A DNA stretch of 64,000 nt from Crossiella sp. CA-258035. GTDB taxonomy: Bacteria > Actinomycetota > Actinomycetes > Mycobacteriales > Pseudonocardiaceae. Under the pieces are notes generated by a model. That model was not told where the DNA came from. It searched no databases and saw only the letters and a program-made list of their open reading frames with translations. Made by a program: the position numbers and the translations under genes. Below, piece by piece: positions 1-8,638 of the stretch (the stretch's first letter is position 1; the number at the start of each line of letters is the position of its first letter). Where the stretch lies: contig NZ_CP116413.1 of NCBI RefSeq assembly GCF_030064675.1, positions 2,760,001-2,824,000 of the forward strand, in the 5' to 3' direction.

Positions 1-1
1 G

Positions 2-1162
2 GTCGGCACCATGCTGGCCTTCCTCACCTACGCCCTCGGTTTCGTCGCCCGGCCACTGGGCGGGCTCGTCTTCGGCCACTACGGCGACCGCCTGGGCCGC
101 AAGAAGCTGCTGATGGTCAGCCTGGTCATGATGGGCGTGGCCACCGCGGCGATCGGCCTGCTGCCCACCTACGCCAGCATCGGCATCTGGGCCGCCGTCC
201 TGCTCACCGCGCTGCGGCTGGTCCAGGGCTTCGCCATCGGCGGCGAGTGGGGCGGGGCGGTGCTGCTGGTCAGCGAGCACGGCTCGGCCCGGCACCGCGG
301 GTTCTGGGCCAGCTGGCCCCAGGCCGGTGTCCCGGTGGGCAACCTGCTGGCCACCGGCGTGCTCGCGGTCCTGGCCGCGACCATGGACGACGCGGCATTC
401 GAGAGCTGGGGCTGGCGGATCCCGTTCCTGCTGTCCGCGGTGCTGATCATCCTCGGCTACTGGATCCGCTCCTCCATCGAGGACGCGCCCGTGTTCACCG
501 AGGCCCGCGCGAAGGCCGAGGCCCAAGGCGGGCCGAAGCGGGCGCCCGCGCTGGAGGCGTTGCGGCGCTACCCCAAGGAGATCGGCATCTGCATCTCGGC
601 GCGGCTGGTGGAGAACATCTCCTACTACGTGCTCACCGCGTTCGTGCTCACCTACGTCACCACCCACCTCAAGCTCGACAAGAGCCTGGTGCTCAACGCG
701 TTGCTGGTGGCCAACGTGGTGCACCTGGTCGCCATCCCGGCCTTCGGCGCGCTGTCGGACCGCCTCGGCCGCAAACCGGTCTACCTGGCGGGCACGATCG
801 GCATGGGCCTGTGGGCGCTGGTGTTCTTCCAGTTGCTGGACACCCGCAACGCCTGGCTGATCACCCTGGCCATCGCGGGCGGGCTGATCGCGCACGCGGC
901 GATGTACGGGCCGCAGGCGGCGTTCTTCGCCGAACAGTTCGACACCAGCGTCCGCTACTCCGGCACCTCCATCGGCTACCAGGTCACCTCCATCATCGCC
1001 GGCTCCCTGGCCCCGCTGATCGCCACCGCCCTGCTCACCAGCTTCGGCGGCCCCGCTCCGGTGGCCCTCTACGTCGTCATCGCCGCGATCATCTCCACCG
1101 CGGGCGTGCTGATGGCCACCGAAACCCGTTCCCGCGACCTGGCGGAGGTGCCCGCCCGATGA
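2..1162 (+). CDS. MHS-family MFS transporter, 5'-truncated by window edge
   Basis: This is the C-terminal ~385 residues of a metabolite:H+ symporter of the major facilitator superfamily (MHS/ShiA/ProP type). It would import an organic acid, polyol or similar solute across the cytoplasmic membrane. The hallmark MFS loop between TM2 and TM3 is visible (GDRLGRKK at about residues 25-32), with a second copy in the other half (SDRLGRKP). Hydrophobic segments alternate as expected for ten remaining helices. The reading frame is open to the window edge, and family members carry about 40-60 more N-terminal residues, so the first ATG (position 11) is internal. It overlaps the CoA-transferase gene by ATGA. 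Co-transcription with an acyl-CoA transferase suggests uptake of an organic acid used by that enzyme; this is inference. Confidence 0.85.
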   Translation, partial: VGTMLAFLTYALGFVARPLGGLVFGHYGDRLGRKKLLMVSLVMMGVATAAIGLLPTYASIGIWAAVLLTALRLVQGFAIGGEWGGAVLLVSEHGSARHRGFWASWPQAGVPVGNLLATGVLAVLAATMDDAAFESWGWRIPFLLSAVLIILGYWIRSSIEDAPVFTEARAKAEAQGGPKRAPALEALRRYPKEIGICISARLVENISYYVLTAFVLTYVTTHLKLDKSLVLNALLVANVVHLVAIPAFGALSDRLGRKPVYLAGTIGMGLWALVFFQLLDTRNAWLITLAIAGGLIAHAAMYGPQAAFFAEQFDTSVRYSGTSIGYQVTSIIAGSLAPLIATALLTSFGGPAPVALYVVIAAIISTAGVLMATETRSRDLAEVPAR

Positions 1163-1812
1163 GTCTCACCCGCGCGCAGATGGCCGCCCGCGCCGCCCGC
1201 GAGCTGCCCGAGCACGGCTACGTCAACCTCGGCATCGGCCTGCCCACCCTCATCGCCGACCACCTGCCTCCCGGCAAACACGTTGTGCTGCAGTCGGAGA
1301 ACGGCATCCTCGGCGTCGGCCCGTACCCCGTCGACGGCGCCGAGGACCCGGACCTGATCAACGCGGGCAAGGAGACCGTCACCGTCCAGGCCGGCGCGTC
1401 CTACTTCGACTCCGCGCTGTCCTTCGCGATGATCCGCGGCGGCCACATCGACGTCGCCGTGCTCGGCGCCATGCAGGTCTCGGCCACCGGTGACCTGGCG
1501 AACTGGATGATCCCCGGCGCCATGGTCAAGGGCATGGGCGGCGCCATGGACCTGGTGCACGGCGCGAAGAAGGTCATCGTGCTGATGGAGCACACCGCCA
1601 AGGACGGCGCCGCGAAGCTGGTGCGCACCTGCACCCTGCCCACCACCGGCCGCCGCGTCGTGCACCGGGTGATCACCGACCTCGCGGTCATCGACATCAC
1701 CCCCGACGGCCCGACCCTGCGCGAGCTCGCCCCCGGCATCAGCGTCCCCGACGTCCAGGCCGCCACCGAAGCCGACCTGCACGTGCCCGCCTACCTGGGC
1801 GCCATGCGGTGA
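1159..1812 (+). CDS. CoA transferase subunit B (3-oxoacid/acyl CoA-transferase, beta subunit)
   Basis: This 217-residue protein is the beta subunit of a family I CoA transferase of the succinyl-CoA:3-oxoacid (ScoB/PcaJ/AtoA) type. It moves CoA from one acyl-CoA to an organic acid. The family signature with the catalytic glutamate, SENGILG, is at residues 46-52 (Glu47), and the N-terminal NLGIGLPT motif is intact. Length matches the family. Its ATG overlaps the stop of the transporter, and its stop overlaps the next GTG. The alpha subunit is not visible here and would be expected upstream of the window. The substrate (acetoacetate, 3-oxoadipate or other) cannot be decided from this sequence. 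Confidence 0.9.
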   Translation: MSLTRAQMAARAARELPEHGYVNLGIGLPTLIADHLPPGKHVVLQSENGILGVGPYPVDGAEDPDLINAGKETVTVQAGASYFDSALSFAMIRGGHIDVAVLGAMQVSATGDLANWMIPGAMVKGMGGAMDLVHGAKKVIVLMEHTAKDGAAKLVRTCTLPTTGRRVVHRVITDLAVIDITPDGPTLRELAPGISVPDVQAATEADLHVPAYLGAMR

Positions 1813-2075
1813 CCGGCACAAGATTCTCCTGGGACCAGGAGCAACGGACCGCCGCCCGCTACGCCGCCCGCCACCTCCCACACCCCCACCACCACGCCGA
1901 CCCAGCCGAGTTCGGCGTGGTCTGGGCCAACATGGCCCGCGGCTTCCACCTCGGCGAGCTCCGTGAACTGCCCCGGCTGGCGGAGGCCTTTCACGAGTGG
2001 CTCAACGAGTTCCGGCCGGCCCGGCCGCGGTGCACAACGCGGATCCGCCTGACCGACCGCTCAGCTCGCGGGTGA
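1809..2075 (+). CDS. hypothetical small protein
   Basis: This 88-residue reading frame starts at a GTG that overlaps the CoA-transferase stop (GTGA), so translational coupling is plausible. It is rich in His and Arg (a His cluster at about residues 24-29), with no membrane segment or recognised domain. The last 15 bp overlap the 3' end of the convergent methyltransferase gene, so its C-terminus may be unreliable. I do not recognise a family. It could be a genuine small partner of the CoA-transferase operon or a GC-rich open frame. Confidence 0.45.
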   Translation: MTGTRFSWDQEQRTAARYAARHLPHPHHHADPAEFGVVWANMARGFHLGELRELPRLAEAFHEWLNEFRPARPRCTTRIRLTDRSARG

Positions 2076-2612
2076 CCCGCGGTGGACCGAGACGGCGTAG
2101 TCGCCGCCGGTGAACGGCTTCCGGTCCCAGGTGGCGTAGCGCTCGAGGAGGGTGAGCCCCGCGGCCGCGCAGTGGGCGTCGTAGTCCTCGGCGGTGTAGC
2201 CGCGGTCGAGGGAGAAACCCGCGATGAGCACGCCGCCGGTCGCGACGTGGTCGGCCACACCCGAGACGAGGGCCTGCTGGGTGCCCTCCGGGGTGAACAG
2301 GGGGACGTTGCCCGCCATGACGACGACATCGAAGCGGCGGTCGAGGGCCAGGTTCGTGAGATCGCGGCGGTGCCAGGTGACCTGTGGCGCGCGTTTCCTG
2401 GCCACCTCGAGCATGGAGGCGTCCACATCGACCCCGACGACCTCGATGGCGTGCCGGGCCAGCTCGATGGCGACCCGGCCGGTGCCACAACCCGCGTCGA
2501 GGACCGAGCCCGGCCGGTAGTCACGGACGAAGTCGGCCTCGCCGTGCACATCGGCGCCAGTGCCGGCCAGGCGGTCGAAGCGGCGCTGGTAGTCCTCGCC
2601 ATCCCAGGTCAT
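2061..2612 (-). CDS. class I SAM-dependent methyltransferase
   Basis: This 183-residue Rossmann-fold methyltransferase has motif I VLDAGCGTGR at residues 37-46, an acidic residue ending strand 2 (VVGVDVD) and a motif IV-like FDVVVMAG segment. It resembles the UbiE/Methyltransf_25 group of small cytosolic enzymes. The ATG at 2612 is preferred to an upstream start at 2699 because conserved sequence begins with MTWDGEDY, and the extra 29 residues are low-complexity and lie in the intergenic region. The acceptor substrate is unknown. It is convergent with the small gene to its left. Confidence 0.8.
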   Translation of the reverse strand: MTWDGEDYQRRFDRLAGTGADVHGEADFVRDYRPGSVLDAGCGTGRVAIELARHAIEVVGVDVDASMLEVARKRAPQVTWHRRDLTNLALDRRFDVVVMAGNVPLFTPEGTQQALVSGVADHVATGGVLIAGFSLDRGYTAEDYDAHCAAAGLTLLERYATWDRKPFTGGDYAVSVHRGSPAS

Positions 2613-2725
2613 GAGGACCACCTTGGCACAGGACCGGGGTGGGTCAGGGACAAACCCTGATGGCAGGACGCCGGGCCGAGGGCACCATGGTCGTGTCAAG
2701 GCAGTTCCGCAGCACGAGGAGAATC

Positions 2726-3016
2726 ATGAGCGAGCCCAACTCCGAGTCCACCCGTTCCGCCGCCGACTCCGTGGTCGACGCCGTTCGCGGGCTGGTCAGC
2801 GAAGGCATCAACCGTCGCGTGGTCGTGCGTGACAGCAAGGACGACGTGGTTCTGGAGGTGCCGGTGGCCATCGGCCTGGTCGCGGCGCTGGCCGCTCCGG
2901 TGGCGATGACGATCGGCGCCGGCGTCGCCCTGGTCGGCAAGTGCGGCATCAAGCTCGAGAACCGCCAGCAGCCCGGCGCCGCACCCGCGACGACGGTCGA
3001 CGCCGAGCGGGTGTAG
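2726..3016 (+). CDS. DUF4342 domain protein
   Basis: This 96-residue protein fits the DUF4342 pattern: an N-terminal amphipathic helix, a strand of alternating charged and hydrophobic residues (RRVVVRDSKDDVVLEVPV), then a glycine/alanine hydrophobic hairpin and a short cationic end (KCGIKLE). The start at 2726 has a good ribosome-binding site (GAGGAG about 7 nt upstream). DUF4342 proteins are small, widespread and of unknown function; the hydrophobic central segment suggests membrane association. It stands alone between a divergent methyltransferase and a convergent HTH operon. Confidence 0.75.
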   Translation: MSEPNSESTRSAADSVVDAVRGLVSEGINRRVVVRDSKDDVVLEVPVAIGLVAALAAPVAMTIGAGVALVGKCGIKLENRQQPGAAPATTVDAERV

Positions 3017-3193
3017 TCAGCCAAGGGCACCGCAACGACGACGGCCCCGCCCGCACCAGCCAGGCCTGGCCCCACCGAGAACCAGCGAGACCCTTGCACC
3101 GCAACGGGTCCGCCCGCTTCCGGTGGGGCTGGCACAGGCTGCCCCCGGGTGGGGCCGAACGCATGCGTGAAATCATCCTGTCGCAGCCGTACG

Positions 3194-4384
3194 TCAGTCA
3201 GGCGTTCTTGCCTCAGGCGGATCAAGGACTGAGCCAGGGTGGGCCCGCCCATGGTGATCGAGCCCACCACGGTGCTGATCTCGGTGCTCTCGCAGGCTGG
3301 ACCTGGCAGTTTCCAGCGGCACCGACACCTCCTCGACACCTCGCCTACGCTCCTCGCCATTCTCCCGCCGGGAGAACCAGGTGAGCACGGCCACCCAGGC
3401 CACGACCAGTCCCGCCGTGGCGATCGCAACGCAGGCCGCGATCCTGCCTCGGTCATCAACAACCAGATGCACGATCACCACCGCGGCCGCCACGAGCACC
3501 GCCCCTGCGACCATCCCCACCCGCCTGCTCTGCCGCGCGGATCGGGACGGCACCACCTCGATGTTGACCACCTGAGGCTCCCAGGCGGCGGCCGGCACTG
3601 GAGTGCTGGTCTGCGTGGAGTCCTTCTCCCCGGACGTGTCCACCTCGGCGGTAACCGGTGGTGCAGCGGAGCTCTCGCGGCCCTGGTCATACAGGTCGGC
3701 CCACACCCGCATGACCTGCGTGACCGCGTGTTCGTCCAGGCCGCATGCCTTCACGAACCGACGTACCTGGTCGCTGTTTTGCGGCAAGACCGTCCGGTTG
3801 CGGTCGAGCAGGTTGTACAGCGAGGACTTCGGGATGCCCGAACGCCCGGCCAGCCGAGACCGATTGGCACCGGAGCGGTGCTGCAACGTGCGCAGCAGCG
3901 CCAAGAACTCCGCCACGGTGCTGGCCTTCAGCTCTGTCGCCGAGGTCGGCGCCTCGGCTCGGTGGGCATTCGGCCCAGGAGGGATGGCGGCACCGGCGTT
4001 GGCTCGCCTGCCCTGGAGTCGGACCTCGTCCTTGTGCAATCCGTCGCGGTTCCGAAGCGGCAGGGCGGTTCTCATCGAACCCAGGACCTCGACCAGCGTG
4101 ACGCGGTCAACCCCCATCGAGGCCAACTTCTGAGCCACCGCCTCCAGTTCGATCATCTCCACCTTGTCCGGCCGGGTATCGCGCTGCCGGACGGGCAAGT
4201 ACATGCTGGTCGCGATGCCGGGCCGGCCGAACAGCCTGCGCTCATGAGCGCGGAGCCACTCCCGGATTTCGGCCACCGGCACGAGGAGTTGTCCCAATTT
4301 GCTCGGCAGGATGGCCTCTGGCCCAGGACTCATGCGGATCGCACCGGAGCTGAGGCCCTGCGCGGACGGATAGCCGCCGGTCAT
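3194..4384 (-). CDS. HTH-domain membrane protein (putative regulator)
   Basis: This 396-residue protein has a central helix-turn-helix-like segment of XRE character (about residues 165-215, around SRLAGRSGIPKSSLYNLLDRN) and a later hydrophobic pair of segments (about residues 285-345). That suggests a DNA-binding or HTH-fold cytosolic domain anchored in the membrane. The ATG at 4384 overlaps the stop of the upstream small membrane gene (ATGA), so the two form an operon. An earlier in-frame start at 4504 would place 40 Arg-rich residues inside the upstream gene and is not used. Similar HTH-TM proteins in actinomycetes are uncharacterised, so a regulatory role is inference. Confidence 0.6.
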   Translation of the reverse strand: MTGGYPSAQGLSSGAIRMSPGPEAILPSKLGQLLVPVAEIREWLRAHERRLFGRPGIATSMYLPVRQRDTRPDKVEMIELEAVAQKLASMGVDRVTLVEVLGSMRTALPLRNRDGLHKDEVRLQGRRANAGAAIPPGPNAHRAEAPTSATELKASTVAEFLALLRTLQHRSGANRSRLAGRSGIPKSSLYNLLDRNRTVLPQNSDQVRRFVKACGLDEHAVTQVMRVWADLYDQGRESSAAPPVTAEVDTSGEKDSTQTSTPVPAAAWEPQVVNIEVVPSRSARQSRRVGMVAGAVLVAAAVVIVHLVVDDRGRIAACVAIATAGLVVAWVAVLTWFSRRENGEERRRGVEEVSVPLETARSSLREHRDQHRGGLDHHGRAHPGSVLDPPEARTPD

Positions 4385-4647
4385 GGTGTCTGCTCGCCAC
4401 CGCTGGCCAGCGCCGCCGCCGCGGCGGTGCGTAATCGGCCCAGCACCCGCGCGCTGCCGAAGAGCGCGCCCCAGACCAGCAGCGGTGTGCCGAAAGCCCA
4501 CCACAGGTCATGACCCAGGCTGTGTAGCCACGCGCCCATGCCCATGATCACGCCGAAAACCGTCACCAGCGGCATGGTCACCGGCGCGCCGACGGGGGTG
4601 GGGGGACGATCCGGCGCGGACGCCGGGTAGGGAACAACCGACCCCAT
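4381..4647 (-). CDS. small membrane protein
   Basis: This 88-residue protein has a Pro-rich N-terminus, two hydrophobic segments (about residues 23-45 and 48-68) and a short Arg/Ala tail. It is the first gene of a two-gene operon with the HTH membrane protein (ATGA overlap at 4381-4384). A GAGGAGGG stretch just upstream of the ATG is a strong ribosome-binding site. No family recognised. Confidence 0.6.
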   Translation of the reverse strand: MGSVVPYPASAPDRPPTPVGAPVTMPLVTVFGVIMGMGAWLHSLGHDLWWAFGTPLLVWGALFGSARVLGRLRTAAAAALASGGEQTP

Positions 4648-4883
4648 GGGGCCCTCCTCAACGAGACATCATCTGACCCGTCACCACATGCGGTGACGGG
4701 TCAGACCGATCGGCCGTGAAACGAAGGCGATGCTCCCGGCAGAAACAGCGGCAACCGCTTCTTCCCGGGCGTCACGATTGGCGTGACGCGTCCAGGGTTT
4801 CAGACTCCGCGCCTCCGATCAAACGATGCGGGCAATTTGCGGCGCGTGGTCCGCCTTTCCGACGTTCTCGATTTTCCCAACGA

Positions 4884-5007
4884 TTCCAATGGAACACCAA
4901 AACGCGCGTTCTGGGTCGCGTCAGCCTGGCATAACTCGCCGTTTCGGCAGGTAGAGGCGTTCCAGTGTTCCAACGGGACTGCCAACCGGTACACGGGACC
5001 GTAGTAT
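4884..5007 (+). promoter_or_regulatory. inverted GTGTTCCA repeats and candidate promoter
   Basis: Two copies of an approximate 14-bp element occur in opposite orientation at 4884-4897 and 4971-4984 (GTGTTCCA followed by a G-rich half). A promoter-like pair follows on the plus strand: CTGCCA at 4979-4984 and TAGTAT at 5002-5007, with 17 bp between them. The right-hand repeat overlaps the -35 box, as an operator would. The minus-strand operon starting at 4647 lies on the other side, so the region may control both directions. All functional statements are inference from sequence pattern. Confidence 0.35.
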
Positions 5008-5013
5008 GGGTTC

Positions 5014-5088
5014 ATGGTCCCCGGTCGCGGGGGTCAGACACTCAGCGAGACCCTTGATGTAACCACCGATCGGCCAGTCAAGGACTGA
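5014..5088 (+). CDS. candidate leaderless 24-residue micro-ORF
   Basis: An ATG lies seven bases after a TAGTAT box, exactly where transcription would start, so the message would be leaderless. The frame encodes 24 residues (MVPGRGGQTL... ending DRPVKD) and its TGA runs directly into a GC-rich hairpin (5087-5118) that could end transcription. The arrangement promoter, micro-ORF, hairpin is compact and self-consistent. The peptide has no signal sequence and I do not recognise a family. It could equally be a small RNA. Confidence 0.3.
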   Translation: MVPGRGGQTLSETLDVTTDRPVKD

Positions 5089-5118
5089 ACGGCCTCCTGC
5101 GGCAACGGGAGGCCGTTC
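5087..5118 (+). terminator. GC-rich hairpin after micro-ORF
   Basis: Perfect 11-bp inverted repeat: GAACGGCCTCC at 5087-5097 and GGAGGCCGTTC at 5108-5118, with a 10-nt loop. It is followed by a pyrimidine-rich CTATCTCTC rather than a clean T-run. It is probably a terminator for the micro-ORF unit. Confidence 0.5.
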
Positions 5119-5699
5119 CTATCTCTCAAATATCTAGACATCCCAGCTTCTAACCGTTGCCCACCGGTCGCATTGCTATTCGCGGACCCGTGCCCTGGGT
5201 GGTGAGCCGGGCGAGTCCGCCGCGGACACGGGGCCGCGCGGTCGGCTCGCACCCCGCGGCGCGCGACAGCCACCTCCGCTGCTCCTCACTCACCAGCGAG
5301 ACCTCCGGGCATGTCCTGGCGCACCGCGGCCAGCGCGACGGGCGCGGGGGGCAAGGTGGGCGAGTTGTTGCCAGGCAAGTCGGACGTGACCGCCAGCCTG
5401 GTAGTGCAGGCCAAGACCATCCACGGCGGCATCCACTGCCACCACCACGTCGCGATGGGCGGCCGGTCACGCTATCGACTGGACCCCGCCGAACCGGAGC
5501 CTCGTGGTCGAGTTCACCGGAGGCGATGCGGAACTGGCCGCCCTTCAGCCCACGGGTATCACCGATCGCGGCATGCGACTGCCCGCTCTGTCCTCGACTG
5601 ACATTGACCCGCATCGGCAGCGGATGGCAGCGCCCTTCCCACAACGCGATCCAGGCATGCGAAACCAAAGCATTGGCGTCGCTGCGCCGCATCGCCACC

Positions 5700-5935
5700 C
5701 TGGGCACTTCCGGATCACCCCGGAGCTCAAGCGCGCCGGCAACGCCCGTGAAGCCATCCGATTCATCCAGGACGCGCGCGCAGGCCGGTTTCGAGGTCGT
5801 CGACCGTATCGAGGCCCGCTGGACAGCCAACGACGAGATCCGCGAGGCCATCCTGGAACACCACACCGACATCGCCGCAGCCGTGCTCGCCAAGATTCTG
5901 GAAGAAGCGGACTCCACTTCCAGTGGCGGCCGCTT
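5700..5935 (+). pseudogene. remnant of isoleucyl-tRNA synthetase C-terminal domain
   Basis: Two adjoining frames together read like the tail domain (DUF5915) of IleRS. Up to about 5775 one frame gives ITPELKRAGNAREAIRFIQD. After a GCGCGCGC run at 5773-5780 the next frame continues with QAGFEVVDRIEARW and an AILEHHTDIAAAVLAKILE segment, matching the family order TPEL...GL.R..IR..Q..R...G..V.DRI...H...I..E.LA. No catalytic core (HIGH/KMSKS) is present nearby. I read it as a decayed fragment with a slip in a dinucleotide run. The remaining sequence between 5119 and 5700 shows no convincing gene. Confidence 0.45.
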
Positions 5936-6109
5936 CAATCCACCGCGACGATGACCTCGGCCTCACGTGCAGCTTCGGCGAGTTACCAGCAGAAGCCAGA
6001 GGGCGCACGCGGTGATTGTAGAGCTTATGGTCCCGGCCGACGGTATGACGTCGAACCGGCAGCAGTCGGTTAAAGATGGGTACCAACGACACGGCGTCGT
6101 TTGCGAGAT

Positions 6110-6823
6110 TCAGTCGTCAGTGCTGGCGAGCGCCGTGCGCAGTTGGGCTGCGCGCGACATTGCGATCGAACCGGGCAGCGTCTCGAGGATTGCGTGTGCT
6201 TCTCGCCAGTACTTTGTCGCCTCCTGATGGCGTCTCCACGCGTAATATGTGTCCCCGATGTCTGCCAACGTCATGGCATTGCATCGAGGGTCGTCGAATT
6301 CCTTGTAGATAGTCAGCGACTTCTGATAGCAAGTCAAGGCTTCGTCTAGTTGCCCGATTTCTTGATAGCTATGGCCGAGGTTAATCAACGTGCGGCCCTC
6401 GCCATGCTGGTCACTTACTTCGCGATGTATTTGAATGGAGTGTAGAAAGCAGTCTCGAGCCTTATCGTGCTCTCGGAGGTTCCGATAGACGATGCCGATG
6501 TCGGTCAGGGTGCGGCCTTCGCCGTGTCGGTCCCCAAGCTCCCGGCGGATACTCAGGACTTGCAGGTGACAGTCGAGTGCGTCATTGAATCGGCTGAGAG
6601 CCTGGTAGTCGGCGCCAAGTCCAGCCAAAGTGCTGGCTTCAAGGTTGCGTTTACCCAATTGCTGGCGAATTTCCAGCGCTTGGCGGTGATAATCGATCGC
6701 CTCGTCGAGTCGATCGAGGTCGCGGCAGACCGAGCCGAGGTGACTGAAGGCCCGGCTCTTGCCGAGAAGGTCGTCGATCTCATGGTAGATTTCCAGGGAT
6801 TGTTGTAGGCAGACTACTGCCAT
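6110..6823 (-). CDS. TPR domain, frameshifted C-terminal half of NLR-like protein
   Basis: This 237-residue frame is composed of 40-residue tetratricopeptide repeats (five to six copies, e.g. EGRTLINLGHSYQEIGQLDEAL). It follows the NB-ARC gene on the same strand in another frame. The upstream gene ends its first TPR at ALRDQAQFD and this frame resumes with AVVCLQQSLEIY, exactly the continuation expected for a TPR helix pair. Therefore the two were one gene of about 775 codons. A 2-bp loss (GATGAGGCA to GATGGCA) near 6823 would explain it. Codon use here is less GC-rich than the neighbours. Independent translation from the internal ATG at 6823 is possible but has no good ribosome-binding site. 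Confidence 0.7.
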   Translation of the reverse strand: MAVVCLQQSLEIYHEIDDLLGKSRAFSHLGSVCRDLDRLDEAIDYHRQALEIRQQLGKRNLEASTLAGLGADYQALSRFNDALDCHLQVLSIRRELGDRHGEGRTLTDIGIVYRNLREHDKARDCFLHSIQIHREVSDQHGEGRTLINLGHSYQEIGQLDEALTCYQKSLTIYKEFDDPRCNAMTLADIGDTYYAWRRHQEATKYWREAHAILETLPGSIAMSRAAQLRTALASTDD

Positions 6824-8438
6824 CGAATTGCGCCTGATCGCGAAGGGCAGACCCGAGGTTTATCAGGGCAAAGCCCTCGCCCTGGCGGTCGCGAAGGCGG
6901 CGGGCGGCAAGCAGTGCAAGTCGATGGGTAGCTACCCAATCGGTCCAGTGCTTGCGCAGGTGGAAGTAAGGATACAGGGCGAGCGGTAAGTGCAAGGCGC
7001 AGTGACTACGGCCTGTGTTGTGTGCGAGTGTGACAGTTGTGAGGAGGTTTGGATACTCGGTGTCCAACCATTCTATGGCTTCCTTCCAGGTTGTGACTTG
7101 ACCTCCCTCTTTCGCGTGCTGAGTATGCGCTCCAAAATGTCGCCCAGCTTCCTGGGTGTTGGTCAGGTAGTAATTGATCAGGCGTTCCAGCGCTGGCTCC
7201 TTGGCGGGATCTTGGGAGATTCGTTCTGTGGCATACACGCGCACCAGGTCGTGCATGCGCCAACGGCCACGAGCACTCCCTGGGAGCAGCAGGTGCGCGC
7301 GGCGCAGTTGGCCGACCAAGCGCCGGGTCTCGACGGTTGGTCGGTTCGCGAGCGCGGCGGCGGCCTCCGTGCTGATCTCCGGGCCTGGGTTGAGAGCGAG
7401 CAGGCGAAACAGCTGCGCCGGTTTCTGGCCGAGGTGTTGGTAGGACAAGTCAAATGCCGCTCGGACGCTGAGACTTCCGTCGTACTCAAGTTCTTCGAGA
7501 CGGTTGTGCTCAGCAGCCAGGGCTTCGGTCAGTTCGGAGACCGGTTGGTCGGGGTCGGCGCCCAGCAGTGCCGCAGCGATGCGAACCGCGAGGGGGAGCC
7601 CTCCACACAACTGCCCAAGCCGGTCGGCGGCTCCTGGGTCGGCGCGGACACGGTCGTCCCCAGGGTGAGCAGCAACCAGTTCCTGCTGGAGCAGGTCGAT
7701 TGCCTGCTCGGCCGACAACACGTCAACATCGAGAAGCCTAGCGCCGTCCAGATCGGCGAGGCTGTGCCGACTGGTTATCACGACACGGTGCCCGTCGGTG
7801 CCCGGCAAGAGCGGACGGACCCGGTCGGAACTGGAGGCGTTGTCGAGCACGATGAGCATGCGCTGGCCAGAAGCGTGACGTTGGGCGAGCCGGGACCGCC
7901 AGAGTCGTTCCCGATCGGACTGGTCGGCTGGGATGTGTTCGCTGGGAGTGCCGAGCGCACCAAGCAGGCTGGCCAACGCGGCCGATGGCAGTACCTGCCG
8001 TTCGGGCGCGTCATAGCCACGCAGGTCAACCATCAGCACGCCGCCTGGGAACCATCCGGCAGCGATCGCGTCGTGGGCGGCACGGACGGCGAGTGTGGTC
8101 TTGCCTACCCCGGCCAGGCCGGCAACGGCCGAGACAACCACAGACCCGCCAGGGGAGTTCGCTCCTGCTGGGTCGAGGGCGTTGGCCAGCCGGCCCAACT
8201 CGACACGTCGGCCGACGAAGACCGCTTGTGCCGGCAGCCCCGTGACCGCGACCGGCGTTGCAGTCGGCAGGGATACCGCGATGTCTCGGCCCTGAACCAC
8301 ATTTCCCATCACGGTGCCGCTGATCTCGTTTCGCGCGCCAGGCCGTTCGACCACGCGACCCAGTGTCGCAACACCATCGCCCCGATAGAACAGACTGCTG
8401 CAGGCGTCGCCCAGTTGCCCCAAGGCTGGCGGTCTCAT
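6780..8438 (-). CDS. STAND/NB-ARC ATPase (NLR-like), truncated by frameshift
   Basis: This 552-residue protein has an N-terminal low-complexity region containing NEISGTVMGNVVQG (residues 37-50). The NB-ARC ATPase follows, with Walker A GLAGVGKT (107-114), Walker B MLIVLDN (about 194-200) and an RNBS/sensor TSRH. Then come a GLPLA motif (about 279-283), a winged-helix region and the start of TPRs. It belongs with the AfsR/SARP-like and NLR-like STAND proteins but has no SARP DNA-binding domain. The N-terminal motif resembles the short amyloid-type signalling motifs (RHIM/BASS-like) known at NLR N-termini in actinobacteria. Its TPR half lies in another frame (6110-6823), so the gene is probably inactive or needs frameshifting. 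Its ATG overlaps a 67-codon upstream frame (ATGA). Confidence 0.8.
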   Translation of the reverse strand: MRPPALGQLGDACSSLFYRGDGVATLGRVVERPGARNEISGTVMGNVVQGRDIAVSLPTATPVAVTGLPAQAVFVGRRVELGRLANALDPAGANSPGGSVVVSAVAGLAGVGKTTLAVRAAHDAIAAGWFPGGVLMVDLRGYDAPERQVLPSAALASLLGALGTPSEHIPADQSDRERLWRSRLAQRHASGQRMLIVLDNASSSDRVRPLLPGTDGHRVVITSRHSLADLDGARLLDVDVLSAEQAIDLLQQELVAAHPGDDRVRADPGAADRLGQLCGGLPLAVRIAAALLGADPDQPVSELTEALAAEHNRLEELEYDGSLSVRAAFDLSYQHLGQKPAQLFRLLALNPGPEISTEAAAALANRPTVETRRLVGQLRRAHLLLPGSARGRWRMHDLVRVYATERISQDPAKEPALERLINYYLTNTQEAGRHFGAHTQHAKEGGQVTTWKEAIEWLDTEYPNLLTTVTLAHNTGRSHCALHLPLALYPYFHLRKHWTDWVATHRLALLAARRLRDRQGEGFALINLGSALRDQAQFDGSSLPTTIPGNLP

Positions 8439-8638
8439 TCGGGTGTTCGAGGGCTGGCGGGTTGGCGGGTGTCGTGCTCGCGGCGCGGTGCCTCCATGAC
8501 TGTGCCGCCTTCCATCGCCATGTCTACCTGGTAACCACCTCCGAGCCCGGTCTGCACCAGTTCAGCCATTGATCTCCGCAAGCGCATCGAGGTTCGAGCC
8601 TGTTCGCGTGTCGCGGGGACGGGAGCGGCGTCCGGCAC
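8435..8638 (-). CDS. small protein coupled to NLR-like gene
   Basis: This 67-residue frame has a stop that overlaps the NB-ARC start (ATGA), so translational coupling is likely. It has an Arg/Met-rich helix (about residues 10-25), a Gly-rich stretch (LVQTGLGGGYQVDM) and an acidic-basic tail. NLR-like genes in actinobacteria often have small effector or adaptor partners immediately upstream, and this is the only candidate here. No known effector domain is recognisable. Confidence 0.4.
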   Translation of the reverse strand: MPDAAPVPATREQARTSMRLRRSMAELVQTGLGGGYQVDMAMEGGTVMEAPRREHDTRQPASPRTPE

